Positions 8,132-16,558 of a DNA stretch of 47,827 bases are shown piece after piece (position 1 is the first letter of the stretch; each line of letters opens with the position of its first letter). The position numbers and the translations under genes are program-made. A model generated the notes under the pieces. It had not been told where the DNA came from, ran no database searches, and saw nothing but the letters and a program-made list of their open reading frames with translations. Source of the stretch: JBAXPW01 sp037132015 (GTDB lineage Bacteria; Patescibacteriota; Microgenomatia; UBA1406; GWC2-37-13); NCBI GenBank assembly GCA_037132015.1, contig JBAXPW010000002.1, positions 1 to 47,827 on the forward strand, in the 5' to 3' direction.

Positions 8132-9414
8132 AAGATGTTTTGCAAAAACTCCAGCTTCTTGTAAAAGATAAGGAATTAAAACGAAAGACATATTTTACAT
8201 TGTTTATATTTTTAGTATTTCGAATATTTGCTTTTCTTCCAGTGTCTGCAATTGATTTAGTCAAGCTCAAAACTTTGTTTAGTCAGAGTCAATTTTTATC
8301 ATTATTAGATATTTTTTCAGGAGGCACACTACTTAATTTTTCCGTGATGGCGCTTGGATTAAATCCATATATTAACGCTTCTATAATAATACAACTTCTT
8401 ACGATTGTTGTTCCTCAATTAGAATCTCTTACAAAAGAAGGTGAGTATGGTAGATTTAAAATTAATCAATATACCAGAATAATCACCCTACCATTAACAG
8501 TCATTCAGTCCGTTGGAATATTTCTTTTACTAAAAAAAGAGTTAATAATAGGTAATTTATCGCCTCTCGCATTCATATCTTTTATTCTTACATTAGTTGC
8601 AGGAACATATATTCTTATGTGGTTTGGTGAATTAGTGTCAGAGTTTGGATTGGGAAATGGAATTTCATTACTTATTTTTGCGGGTATCGCAGGTCGGTTG
8701 CATGTTATGATCACTCAAACTGCTACTACAATGAATCAGGAACAAATTTTTAGTTATATTATACTTGTTGCGATTTCTCTTCTCGTTATCGCAGGAGTTG
8801 TATTTATTAATCAGGCTGTAAGAAGAATACCAGTGTACTATGCAAAACGTGTTAAAGGGAATAAAATGTATCAAGCTGCATCTAATTTCTTACCATTAAA
8901 ATTAAATCAAGCAGGTGTTATCCCCATTATTTTTGCGGTTTCATTTGTTTTGTTTCCACAGTTAATAGGTAATTTTTTACAGTATTCGAGTAATTCAATT
9001 GTTGCAGGATTTGCAACCTTTTTGGCACGTACGTTTCAACCAAACGGTTTCGTATATAACTTTTTATACTTCTTTTTAGTTGTTGGATTTACTTTTTTTT
9101 ATACTATTGTTGTATTTAATCCTCAAAAAATTTCAAGTGAAATTCAAAAACATGGTGGTTTTATTCCTGGCATAAGACCAGGAGTTGCTACACAGTCATA
9201 TCTTCAGAAAGTTTTGTATAAAATTACTACGTTTGGAGCTATTTTCCTTGGTATAATAGCTATACTTCCAGCTTTGGTTGCTTTGTTAACTGGTTTGCCA
9301 AATCTAGTTATTGGAGGAACAAGCATACTTATAGTTGTTTCTGTTGTATTGGAAACCTTTAAAAATATAGAAGCACAATTAGTTATGCGAAGTTATGATA
9401 AATTTGTAAAATAA
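8128..9414 (+). CDS. secY: Preprotein translocase channel subunit SecY
   Basis: 428 residues with about ten hydrophobic helices. Signature segments include LGLNPYINASIIIQLLT (TM2 region), WFGELVSEFGLGNGISLLIFAGI and RRIPVYYAKRVKGNKMYQ, and a cytosolic loop GGFIPGIRPGVATQSYL. SecY is the protein-conducting channel in the membrane, working with SecE and SecA, whose genes are not in this window. It overlaps L15 by four bases, the usual spc-operon arrangement. Confidence 0.97.
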   Translation: MKDVLQKLQLLVKDKELKRKTYFTLFIFLVFRIFAFLPVSAIDLVKLKTLFSQSQFLSLLDIFSGGTLLNFSVMALGLNPYINASIIIQLLTIVVPQLESLTKEGEYGRFKINQYTRIITLPLTVIQSVGIFLLLKKELIIGNLSPLAFISFILTLVAGTYILMWFGELVSEFGLGNGISLLIFAGIAGRLHVMITQTATTMNQEQIFSYIILVAISLLVIAGVVFINQAVRRIPVYYAKRVKGNKMYQAASNFLPLKLNQAGVIPIIFAVSFVLFPQLIGNFLQYSSNSIVAGFATFLARTFQPNGFVYNFLYFFLVVGFTFFYTIVVFNPQKISSEIQKHGGFIPGIRPGVATQSYLQKVLYKITTFGAIFLGIIAILPALVALLTGLPNLVIGGTSILIVVSVVLETFKNIEAQLVMRSYDKFVK

Positions 9415-9446
9415 CTTAAAAATTAATTAAGAATTAATCTACGAAT

Positions 9447-9617
9447 ATGGCTAAAAAAAACTTGAGAGCACTTTTGGGATTGGTTTGTGAGGTATGTAAT
9501 AAACAAAATTATGTAATCTCAAAAAGTAAATTAAATACTGCATCTTTAAAGCAGAGTAAATATTGTAATAAGTGTCAAAAGCATGTGCCTCATAAAGAGC
9601 GTAAGAAGCTTGATTAG
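9447..9617 (+). CDS. rpmG: Ribosomal protein bL33
   Basis: A 56-residue gene between secY and the adenylate kinase gene. It begins MAKKNLRALLGLVCEVCNK and has two CxxC pairs (CEVC at ~14-17 and CNKC at ~40-43), the zinc-ribbon form of L33. The body SKLNTASLKQSKYCNKCQKHVPHKE fits the family in spacing, and the end is basic. L33 lies near the E site of the large subunit. Its position inside the spc segment is not the E. coli arrangement, where it pairs with L28. Confidence 0.88.
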   Translation: MAKKNLRALLGLVCEVCNKQNYVISKSKLNTASLKQSKYCNKCQKHVPHKERKKLD

Positions 9618-9628
9618 TTTATCAAATC

Positions 9629-10759
9629 ATGAATATTATATTGATTGGAATGCCAGGAGCTGGTAAATCTACGCAAGGTAATTTACTTTCCAAGCAGTTT
9701 AGGATACCGTATTTATCAACAGGGCACATCTTTAGAGAGATTGCAAAAGAAAAGACGAAATTAGGAAGATATGTAAAAGAGGTTATAACAGCTGGACATT
9801 TAATAAATGATAACAATACAATAGAGATTGTAAATGAATATTTGTCTAGAAGAGAATATTCAAGGGGGTATATATTAGATGGATTTCCGAGAACTGTTAT
9901 TCAAGCAAAAAAATTTGAAAATCCAATTGATAAAGTAGTTTATTTAGAGATTCCTGATAAAGAAGCATTGTGGAGATTGGCATATAGACATGATGATCGA
10001 GATGATGATACTATAGAGGCTATTCGTAGACGTGTTGAGATATTCCATAAGTTTACTGAACCAGTAATAAATTTTTATGGTAAGGAAGATAAGTTAGTAA
10101 CATTGGAGGGAACAAGAGTTATAGAAGAGGTTAATGAAGAAATATTAAAATCACTCGGTAAGCAGGTAATAAAGAACAAAATTCATGATTGGAAACAGGA
10201 GCATAAAATAATTATTGGAGTAGTTGGTCTTTCTGGTTCAGGTAAGACAGAGGCGTCTCATTATCTTGCGGAAAAGGGCTTAGCTATAGTGTCGTTTAGT
10301 CGAATTGTAAATAATTATATCGATAAATTGAAATTGGAACATACTCAAGTATTGCATAAGAAGGTTCGTGAAGAATTTAGAGAGAAACATGGAATGGCAG
10401 CGATGGCAATACTATCGGAAGATGAGATTAAAGATAAATTTAAAGAAAATCAAACAATTGTTATAGAAGGATTATATTCATGGGAAGAGTACACGTATTT
10501 AAAAGAAAAATTTGCTGATGTAAGTATATATTTACTTGCTATTTATGCGGATAAGCACTTAAGATATAAACGTATTTCGGAAAGAGTTCATCGTTCGAAA
10601 TTATATGGAGAGGATCGTGATATAGACGAATTAATTAAACTAAATAAAGGTGCACCAATAGCATTTGCTGATTTTTTGGTAAAGAATAATTTTTCATTAG
10701 ATGAATTTCATGATAAGTTAGATATGGTATATAGAACTATATACTATTCGTTGTTTTAA
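9629..10759 (+). CDS. adk: Adenylate kinase fused to a second P-loop kinase domain (UPF0200-like)
   Basis: 376 residues, two P-loop domains. Residues 1-~178 are an adenylate kinase (ATP + AMP = 2 ADP): Walker A GMPGAGKST (~7-15), LSTGHIFRE, GYILDGFPRT, and the arginine-rich RHDDRDDDTIEAIRRR with a short LID and no zinc cysteines. Residues ~190-376 hold another Walker A, GVVGLSGSGKTEAS, followed by EKHGMAAMAI, IVIEGLYSWEE, LLAIYADKHLRYKRISER and IAFADFLVKNNFSLDEF. That order and wording resemble the archaeal UPF0200 family, related to dephospho-CoA and nucleotide kinases; its substrate is unknown to me. The gene occupies the adk place between secY and map. Confidence 0.85.
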   Translation: MNIILIGMPGAGKSTQGNLLSKQFRIPYLSTGHIFREIAKEKTKLGRYVKEVITAGHLINDNNTIEIVNEYLSRREYSRGYILDGFPRTVIQAKKFENPIDKVVYLEIPDKEALWRLAYRHDDRDDDTIEAIRRRVEIFHKFTEPVINFYGKEDKLVTLEGTRVIEEVNEEILKSLGKQVIKNKIHDWKQEHKIIIGVVGLSGSGKTEASHYLAEKGLAIVSFSRIVNNYIDKLKLEHTQVLHKKVREEFREKHGMAAMAILSEDEIKDKFKENQTIVIEGLYSWEEYTYLKEKFADVSIYLLAIYADKHLRYKRISERVHRSKLYGEDRDIDELIKLNKGAPIAFADFLVKNNFSLDEFHDKLDMVYRTIYYSLF

Positions 10760-10761
10760 GT

Positions 10762-11514
10762 ATGATACATCTCAAGACAAAAAAAGAAATAGAAATTATG
10801 ACGGAAGGTGGTAAAATATTACGTGAGGTTGTAGAAGAATTATTGCCTTTCGTTAAACAAGGAATTACAACAAATGTAGTAGATGCAAAAGCATATGATA
10901 TCATTATTAAAAAAGGAGCTCAGCCGTCTTTTACACAGGTAAAGGGATATAAGTGGACAACTTGCTTGCCTATTAATGAGCAAATTGTTCATACACCTCC
11001 TTCAGACAGAATATTAGAGCTCGGAGATGTTCTTACTATAGATATTGGTGTATTCTATAAAGGTTATCACACTGATTATGCAACGACGGTAGTTATTGGT
11101 GGTAAAGCAACAAATGAGATTAAAAAATTTTTGGAGATTGGAAAACAAACTTTAGAAAAAGCAATTCAAGTTGTCAAAGAAGATGGATATACTGGGGAGA
11201 TTTCACAGGTTATTCAAACTGAAATTGAGAAAAATGGATATAAAATATTAAGAGAGTTGACAGGACATGGTATAGGCAAAGAATTACATGAAGATCCATT
11301 TATTCCGGGGTTTTTGGAAAAGGCTGTAACAAAAACTCATAAGATAAAATCAGGACTTGTTGTAGCTATTGAAATTATATATTCTATGAGTACAGAAGAA
11401 ATTGCCTATGAAATAGGTAATAATTGGTCTATAATTACTAGTGATGGTAGTATTTCAGCCTGTTTTGAAAAGACTATTGCTGTACTGGATAAAAAGGTGT
11501 TTGTTTTAACGTAG
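10762..11514 (+). CDS. map: Methionine aminopeptidase, type I
   Basis: 250 residues, close to the E. coli length. It removes the initiator methionine from nascent proteins using two metal ions. The expected ligands are present: D94, D105, H169, E204 and E236, plus H77. Two signatures are unusual: HTPP where HGIP/HGVP is common, and IEII where IEPM is common, so the active-site pocket may differ while the metal site is intact. It starts 2 bases after the kinase fusion. Confidence 0.93.
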   Translation: MIHLKTKKEIEIMTEGGKILREVVEELLPFVKQGITTNVVDAKAYDIIIKKGAQPSFTQVKGYKWTTCLPINEQIVHTPPSDRILELGDVLTIDIGVFYKGYHTDYATTVVIGGKATNEIKKFLEIGKQTLEKAIQVVKEDGYTGEISQVIQTEIEKNGYKILRELTGHGIGKELHEDPFIPGFLEKAVTKTHKIKSGLVVAIEIIYSMSTEEIAYEIGNNWSIITSDGSISACFEKTIAVLDKKVFVLT

Positions 11515-11528
11515 AATTGTGCTATAAT
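11501..11528 (+). promoter_or_regulatory. Promoter for infA and downstream alpha-operon genes
   Basis: TTGTTT (11501-11506), a 16-base spacer and TATAAT (11523-11528) lie across the end of map. The -10 box ends 9 bases before the infA ATG, so the predicted transcript has a leader of only a few bases, too short for a Shine-Dalgarno site. It would separate transcription of IF-1, L36, S13, S11, S4, RpoA and following genes from the upstream cluster. Confidence 0.55.
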
Positions 11529-11537
11529 TAGTAGCTT

Positions 11538-11753
11538 ATGAAAGATAACGTTGTAATTTTTGAAGGTGAAGTCATTGAGAATTTACCTAATACTTTGTTT
11601 AAGGTTAAACTTAAAGAAAATGATAAGATAATTTTGTGTTATTTATCTGGTAAAATGCGTAAGAATTATATTAAAATATTACCAGGTGATAAAGTTAAGG
11701 TTGAGATTACACCTTATGACCTTGAAAGAGGTCGTATAATTTATAGAGTATAA
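11538..11753 (+). CDS. infA: Translation initiation factor IF-1
   Basis: 71 residues, the standard length. The S1-type OB fold shows FEGEVIENLPNTLFKVKL, LCYLSGKMRKNYIKILPGDKVKVEITPYDLERGRIIYR. IF-1 binds the A site of the 30S subunit during initiation. The order map-infA-rpmJ-rpsM is the common bacterial one. A good promoter precedes the gene. Confidence 0.96.
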   Translation: MKDNVVIFEGEVIENLPNTLFKVKLKENDKIILCYLSGKMRKNYIKILPGDKVKVEITPYDLERGRIIYRV

Positions 11754-11755
11754 TT

Positions 11756-11869
11756 ATGAGAGTACAGTCATCTATTAAAACAAAATGTTCTAAATGTAAG
11801 ATGGTAAAACGTAAAGGCAGACTATATATTATATGTTCTAATAAGAAGCATATACAAAGACAAGGATAA
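11756..11869 (+). CDS. rpmJ: Ribosomal protein bL36
   Basis: A 37-residue gene lying two bases after infA. It reads MRVQSSIKTKCSKCKMVKRKGRLYIICSNKKHIQRQG in two halves: the CSKC pair, then ICSNKKH supplying the third cysteine and the histidine of the L36 zinc site. The ending KHIQRQG is diagnostic (KHKQRQG in many bacteria). L36 is a late-assembly protein of the large subunit. Confidence 0.93.
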   Translation: MRVQSSIKTKCSKCKMVKRKGRLYIICSNKKHIQRQG

Positions 11870-11895
11870 TTATTTATTTACTTTATTTAAAACGT

Positions 11896-12312
11896 ATGGT
11901 AAGATTACTCGGTGTGGTATTGCCAGATGATAAACGTATAGACTATGCTTTGACTATACTTTATGGTATAGGTTGGTCAAATGCAAACAAAATATTATTA
12001 TCTGCTAATATTGATAGTTCGAAGAGAGTTAAGACTCTATCTGAAGATGAGTTAAAGAAACTTGTTCAGGTTATAGATAAAGTATATAAGATTGAGGGTG
12101 AGCTAAGAGAAGATATTACTGATGATATAAAACGATTAAGAGATATTAATTGTTTTAGGGGTATTAGACACATGAGAGGTTTACCTGTACGCGGTCAGAG
12201 AACAAAATCAAATGGACGTACAAAAAGAGGTAAACGAAAAACAGTAGGTGCATTAAAGAAAGAAGTGTGGGCAAAGCTTGAGCAAAATAAAACACAAGTT
12301 GCTACTAAATAA
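11896..12312 (+). CDS. rpsM: Ribosomal protein uS13
   Basis: 138 residues, a little longer than the usual ~120, with an extended basic C-terminus. MVRLLGVVLPDDKRIDYALTILYGIG and the RGIRHMRGLPVRGQRTKSNGRTKRGKRKTVG block are unmistakable. S13 contacts P-site tRNA and bridges to the large subunit. It lies 26 bases after L36. Confidence 0.96.
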   Translation: MVRLLGVVLPDDKRIDYALTILYGIGWSNANKILLSANIDSSKRVKTLSEDELKKLVQVIDKVYKIEGELREDITDDIKRLRDINCFRGIRHMRGLPVRGQRTKSNGRTKRGKRKTVGALKKEVWAKLEQNKTQVATK

Positions 12313-12317
12313 ATATT

Positions 12318-12692
12318 ATGAAAAAGAAACAAAATCAACGAATAGTGGAAAAAGGTAAAGCATATATAGTTGCTACCTTTAATAACACATTAATAACTTT
12401 TACAGATGAATCAGGATCGCCTATTGTGGTATCATCATGTGGAATGTTTGGTTTTAGTGGTACTAGAAAATCAACTCCGTATGCTGCTACTGTAGCAACA
12501 GAGGCAGGAATCAAAAAAGCTATAGAAAATAATGGGTTGAGAAGAATAGATATATTTGTAAAAGGAATTGGTCCGGGTAGAGAAGCATCTTTAAGAGCAT
12601 TTAAAGGTTCGGAATTAGATATTGAAAGTATTGTGGATGTTACGCCTATTCCACATAATGGTGTAAGGCCACCAAAAATTAGAAGAGTTTAA
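12318..12692 (+). CDS. rpsK: Ribosomal protein uS11
   Basis: 124 residues. AYIVATFNNTLITFTDESG, FSGTRKSTPYAATVATEAGIKKA and the C-terminal DVTPIPHNGVRPPKIRRV are the S11 signatures; the PHNG site is where some bacteria form isoaspartate. S11 is part of the platform near the E site. Standard operon position between S13 and S4. Confidence 0.97.
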   Translation: MKKKQNQRIVEKGKAYIVATFNNTLITFTDESGSPIVVSSCGMFGFSGTRKSTPYAATVATEAGIKKAIENNGLRRIDIFVKGIGPGREASLRAFKGSELDIESIVDVTPIPHNGVRPPKIRRV

Positions 12693-12697
12693 TCAAT

Positions 12698-13318
12698 ATG
12701 AGATACACAGGTCCACGCAACAGATTAGCACGTAGAGAAAAAACAGATCTTGGGTTAAAAACACCGGGTAGTAAATCACATGCATCCATGTTAAAAAGGA
12801 TAAATATTGATCCGGGTCAGCATAGCACAAGAGGTAGACGAAAGGTTTCAGAGCATGGTAAACAATTACGTGAGAAGCAAAAGTTAAGATATATTTTTGG
12901 AGTAAGCGAGAAACAATTGAAAAATTATTTTATTGGAGCAAAGAAAAAACCGGGAAATACTGGAGTTTTTTTAGCACAATTTCTTGAATCTCGACTTGAT
13001 AATGTGATATTTCGATTAGGTTTTGCACCAACAAGAGCGGCTGCTCGACAACTCGTATCTCACAATCATATTAAAGTGGATGGTAAAGTAGTAAACATTG
13101 CCTCATATCAAGTAAGAGCAGGTGAAATAGTAAACTTGAAAAATGAGGAAGATGCTAAGTTGCCCGTTGTTGCAAGTTCGTTAGCTCGTGTTGATATGTT
13201 AACACCAACATGGTTAGAGCGAAAAGGCACTGTTGGTAAGATTATTACCGTTCCTGAGAGTGAAAGTATTGAAAAGCAGATAAATATGAGGTTAGTCATC
13301 GAATTTTATTCAAGATGA
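12698..13318 (+). CDS. rpsD: Ribosomal protein uS4
   Basis: 206 residues. MRYTGPRNRLARREKTDLGL at the start, then FLESRLDNVIFRLGFAPTRAAARQLVSHNHIKVDGKVVNI, the S4 RNA-binding domain. No zinc cysteines are seen at the N-terminus, so it is the cysteine-free form. S4 is a primary 16S rRNA binder. A 49-base gap follows before rpoA. Confidence 0.97.
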   Translation: MRYTGPRNRLARREKTDLGLKTPGSKSHASMLKRINIDPGQHSTRGRRKVSEHGKQLREKQKLRYIFGVSEKQLKNYFIGAKKKPGNTGVFLAQFLESRLDNVIFRLGFAPTRAAARQLVSHNHIKVDGKVVNIASYQVRAGEIVNLKNEEDAKLPVVASSLARVDMLTPTWLERKGTVGKIITVPESESIEKQINMRLVIEFYSR

Positions 13319-13330
13319 TATATTTAATAG

Positions 13331-13361
13331 TTCAATAAGATTCTAAAATCTAATTTATACA
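13331..13361 (+). promoter_or_regulatory. Weak promoter candidate before rpoA
   Basis: TTCAAT (13331-13336), a 19-base spacer and TATACA (13356-13361) lie in the 49-base S4-RpoA gap. The -10 ends 6 bases before the ATG, the same close spacing seen at stronger promoters in this window. The spacer is longer than ideal and the -35 is poor, so this is only a candidate. Confidence 0.3.
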
Positions 13362-13367
13362 TACCTT

Positions 13368-14297
13368 ATGATACAACCAAATTTTTCTACAAAAATTGAA
13401 GTAGAGAATCTAGATTATGCAAAAATAGTACTTGAACCACTCCATTCTAGTTTTGGTCAAAGTCTAGGAAATGCATTAAGAAGAACACTACTATCTTCAT
13501 TAAGAGGTGCAGCTATTGGGTATGTAAAAATAGACGGAGTTTCGCATCTTTTTTCTACCGTTAAGGGTGTAAAAGAATCGGTACTCGATATCGTTCTCAA
13601 TCTTAAACAGTTAAAGTTTGAGGTTCCAGCTGATGGAGAGTTCCATATAAAATTATCGAAGACTGGTGCTAGCAAGATATATGGTCGCGATATAGAAGGA
13701 GAAGTGAAGGTGGTAAATGGTGATGTATATATTTGTGAGCTTACTGAAAGTAAAGCAGTTTTACACATTGATGCGATTGTTGAAACGGGATATGGGTATG
13801 TTTCTACAGAAGAAAAAGAAGGCGACCATACTGACTATATTACAGTGGATTCATCTTTTAGTCCTGTTAAAAAAGTGAATTTCCAAGTTGAACAAGCAAG
13901 AGTTGGAAGCAAATCAAATTTTGATAGACTTATTATGGAAGTTTGGACAGATGGAAGTATTTCACCAATAAACGCAGTAAAAGAATCAGCAGGAATTATA
14001 AGCAGTTATTTTGGTTATCTTCAATCAGGAAATGATGCATTAAATCAAATCACAGTTACAAATGCAAGTCTGGAAAAGGTTGAGGAAGATATGACTTCTA
14101 AGTTAGACGATATAATTATTGATGAATTAAATCTACCATCGAGAGTGATAAATGCTTTATTAAGAGAAAATATTGAAACTGTCGCAGACTTAATAAAAAG
14201 AGGAAGAGATAAATTGGTCGGATTAAAAGGAGTAGGTAGAAAATCTATCGATCTTATTGAAGAAGAATTAAAAAAAATGAGTATTGAGTTGAAATAA
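13368..14297 (+). CDS. rpoA: RNA polymerase alpha subunit
   Basis: 309 residues, near the usual length. The N-terminal dimerisation and beta/beta-prime assembly domain spans ~1-230 (LEPLHSSFGQSLGNALRRTLLSSLRGAAI). The C-terminal domain, ~245-309, has LPSRVINALLRENIETVADLIKR and LVGLKGVGRKSIDLIEEEL, the helix-hairpin-helix that binds UP elements and activators. It is followed by L17, the common arrangement. Confidence 0.97.
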   Translation: MIQPNFSTKIEVENLDYAKIVLEPLHSSFGQSLGNALRRTLLSSLRGAAIGYVKIDGVSHLFSTVKGVKESVLDIVLNLKQLKFEVPADGEFHIKLSKTGASKIYGRDIEGEVKVVNGDVYICELTESKAVLHIDAIVETGYGYVSTEEKEGDHTDYITVDSSFSPVKKVNFQVEQARVGSKSNFDRLIMEVWTDGSISPINAVKESAGIISSYFGYLQSGNDALNQITVTNASLEKVEEDMTSKLDDIIIDELNLPSRVINALLRENIETVADLIKRGRDKLVGLKGVGRKSIDLIEEELKKMSIELK

Positions 14298-14316
14298 TAG
14301 TTAATTTTGTAAAGAT

Positions 14317-14736
14317 ATGAAACATAGACAAAAGAAAATAAAATTTAAAAAAGGGCAAGATGCGTCGCAGATGATGACGAGAAAGCTTGCTACAAATTTG
14401 TTACAGAATGGATATATAACAACAACAGAGAGTAAAGCAAAAAAAATTAAAATGTATACAGATAAGTTAATTAGTGTGCTACTCAAAGATTCTACTGCTA
14501 AACTTAATACAGCAATGAGGGAGTTGGCAAATAAAGATCTTATAGTTTCGATCATTAATAAGATAAAAGGTGAAAATTATACTAGAGTTGGAGGACATGT
14601 AAACTCTAAGAGACTGTATGCTAGAATGTCAGATGGAACTGTTATGATGAAATTAGAGTTAAATCAATCTTTACAAACAAGAAAAAAAGAAGTGGTTGAC
14701 ACAAAAGTTTCTGAAGAAAAACAAATTTTAAAATAA
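14317..14736 (+). CDS. rplQ: Ribosomal protein bL17
   Basis: 139 residues. MKHRQKKIKFKKGQDASQMMTRKLATNLLQNGYITTTESKAK matches the L17 core (LGR-type motifs are replaced by KFKKGQD), with YTRVGGHVNSKRLYARMSDGTVMMKLEL after it. The last ~20 residues are a charged tail. L17 lies by the exit tunnel. It follows rpoA by 19 bases. Confidence 0.93.
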   Translation: MKHRQKKIKFKKGQDASQMMTRKLATNLLQNGYITTTESKAKKIKMYTDKLISVLLKDSTAKLNTAMRELANKDLIVSIINKIKGENYTRVGGHVNSKRLYARMSDGTVMMKLELNQSLQTRKKEVVDTKVSEEKQILK

Positions 14737-14738
14737 TT

Positions 14739-15167
14739 ATGGTTAAAATAACTCAAACAACAACACCAGAATCGTCAAAAAATATAGATAGAAAATGGCA
14801 TATAGTAGATGCTAAGAATCAAATTTTAGGTAGAGTAGCAAATAAAATTGCAATTCTATTAGAGGGAAAGAATAAGACTAATTATGTAGAATATCTTGAT
14901 ATAGGCGATAATATCGTTGTCATCAACGCAAAATTAGTTGAAGTTACTGGTAATAAAAGATTAGTTAAGACTTACGATAGTTTTTCTGGTTATCCAGGAG
15001 GATTGAAAGTAACAACTTTTGAAAAATTACAGCAAAAAAATCCATCAGAGATAATTAGACAAGCGGTATCTGGAATGTTGCCAAAGAATAAATTGAGAGA
15101 TAGAAGATTAGCTAGATTACATATTTATGCGGATGATATTCATCCTTATTCAGATAAGTTAAAATAA
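14739..15167 (+). CDS. rplM: Ribosomal protein uL13
   Basis: 142 residues. RKWHIVDAKNQILGRVANKIAILLEGKNK, then GDNIVVINAKLVEVTGNK and AVSGMLPKNKLRDRRLARLHIYADDIHPY, are the L13 signatures. L13 is an early assembly protein of the large subunit. It forms the usual L13-S9 pair, here joined to the alpha-operon end. Confidence 0.96.
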   Translation: MVKITQTTTPESSKNIDRKWHIVDAKNQILGRVANKIAILLEGKNKTNYVEYLDIGDNIVVINAKLVEVTGNKRLVKTYDSFSGYPGGLKVTTFEKLQQKNPSEIIRQAVSGMLPKNKLRDRRLARLHIYADDIHPYSDKLK

Positions 15168-15176
15168 TTGAAACAT

Positions 15177-15632
15177 ATGGCCAAAAAAACAAAAGATCTA
15201 CAATATTATGAAGGCGTTGGTAGACGTAAAGAAGCTGTTGCAAGAGTACGTTTATATATCGGAGAACCAGAAAAAAGTATAGTAGTTAAAGGAGAAAAAG
15301 TAAAAGTTGGAAGTATTATTGTAAATGGTAAGCCATATGAAACTATGTTTTCATTAGCATCAGAACAGAAGAGATTTTTGTACCCATTAGAAATCACCAA
15401 TAATATAGGTAGATTTGTAGTATCTATTGTATTAGCTGGTGGAGGTAAATACGGACAACTTGAAGCAATTGTGAATGGATTAGCTCGCGCATTAAATGCA
15501 ACAGATAAAGAAGCGTATAGACCAGCATTAAAAGAACAGGGTTTGTTAACACGAGATCCTCGTACCCGTGAGCGACGAAAAGTAGGTAAGGGTGGTAAAG
15601 CTCGTCGACAAAAACAATCACCAAAACGTTAA
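15177..15632 (+). CDS. rpsI: Ribosomal protein uS9
   Basis: 151 residues from ATG 15177 (MAKKTKDLQYYEGVGRRKEAVARVRL); the TTG at 15168 adds nothing conserved. The C-terminus GKGGKARRQKQSPKR is the basic tail that reaches the P-site tRNA. GGGKYGQLEAIVNGLARAL is also diagnostic. It is the last ribosomal gene of the cluster; a glycosyltransferase starts 29 bases later with no visible terminator between. Confidence 0.95.
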   Translation: MAKKTKDLQYYEGVGRRKEAVARVRLYIGEPEKSIVVKGEKVKVGSIIVNGKPYETMFSLASEQKRFLYPLEITNNIGRFVVSIVLAGGGKYGQLEAIVNGLARALNATDKEAYRPALKEQGLLTRDPRTRERRKVGKGGKARRQKQSPKR

Positions 15633-15661
15633 TCTGGTGTTGTATTACGATTACGTTACAT

Positions 15662-16558
15662 ATGGTTGATTTATCGATCATTATTCTCTCTTATAATACG
15701 TCAGATGTAACTGAAAGATGTCTTTGTTCACTGTATAAAGCACTATCATTACAAGGGAAATTATCATGTGAGGTTATAGTTGTTGATAATGGATCAAAAG
15801 ATAAATCTGTTGAGATGTTGCAAGGGCTTAAGAGGAATCTTTATTTATCTAATTGTACTCTTCAATTAATATTACTCGATCAAAATACTGGATATCCAAA
15901 AGGAAATAATATAGGTTTATTATCTTCGAAAGGTAAATATATTTTATTTTTAAATTCTGATATCATCGTTGATGATATGAATTTTAAGGTATTGCTTGAA
16001 TATTTTGAAAAGAATATTAATGTTGGAGCCTTAACGGTAAGAGTAAATTTGCCTTCTGGTACAATCGATCCTGCATCACATAGGGGATTCCCGACTGTTT
16101 GGAATTCTTTTTGTTATTATTTTAAATTGGAGCAATTGTTTAAAAATATCCCATATTTTAAAAGAATATTTGGCGGATATCATTTAGTAGATAAGGATCT
16201 CAATAGGATTCATGAGGTTGACTCTCCTACAGGTGCTTTTTATTTAACTAGAAAGTCGATAATGGATGCAATAAATGGATTTGATGAAACGTTTTTTATG
16301 TATGGAGAGGATCTTGACATGTCGTTTCGTATAAAAGAATTAGGGTATTCGATTATTTACTTTCCTAAATATCAAGTGCTACATCTGAAGTATTCAAGTG
16401 GAATAAAAATAAAAGACAGTTTGATCTCTAAAAAAACAAAGGGATATTTTTATGATGCAATGAAAATATTCTTTGACAAACATTATAAATCCAGATATCC
16501 TTCATTTATACGATATATTGTTTTCTTATTTATTGATCTAAAGTATAGATTTTCATGA
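15662..16558 (+). CDS. Family 2 glycosyltransferase (rhamnosyltransferase-like)
   Basis: 298 residues. A GT-A fold is indicated by LSIIILSYNTSDVTERCL, VIVVDNGSKDKS, NTGYPKGNNIGL and the DxD-like FLNSDI (about residues 99-104). SPTGAFYLTRKS and GFDETFFMYGEDLDMSFRIKELGY are typical of the rhamnosyltransferase-like branch of GT2. It probably adds a sugar to a growing surface polysaccharide at the membrane. It is the first gene of a five-gene polysaccharide block; its stop overlaps the next start in ATGA. Donor and acceptor cannot be told from sequence. Confidence 0.87.
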   Translation: MVDLSIIILSYNTSDVTERCLCSLYKALSLQGKLSCEVIVVDNGSKDKSVEMLQGLKRNLYLSNCTLQLILLDQNTGYPKGNNIGLLSSKGKYILFLNSDIIVDDMNFKVLLEYFEKNINVGALTVRVNLPSGTIDPASHRGFPTVWNSFCYYFKLEQLFKNIPYFKRIFGGYHLVDKDLNRIHEVDSPTGAFYLTRKSIMDAINGFDETFFMYGEDLDMSFRIKELGYSIIYFPKYQVLHLKYSSGIKIKDSLISKKTKGYFYDAMKIFFDKHYKSRYPSFIRYIVFLFIDLKYRFS

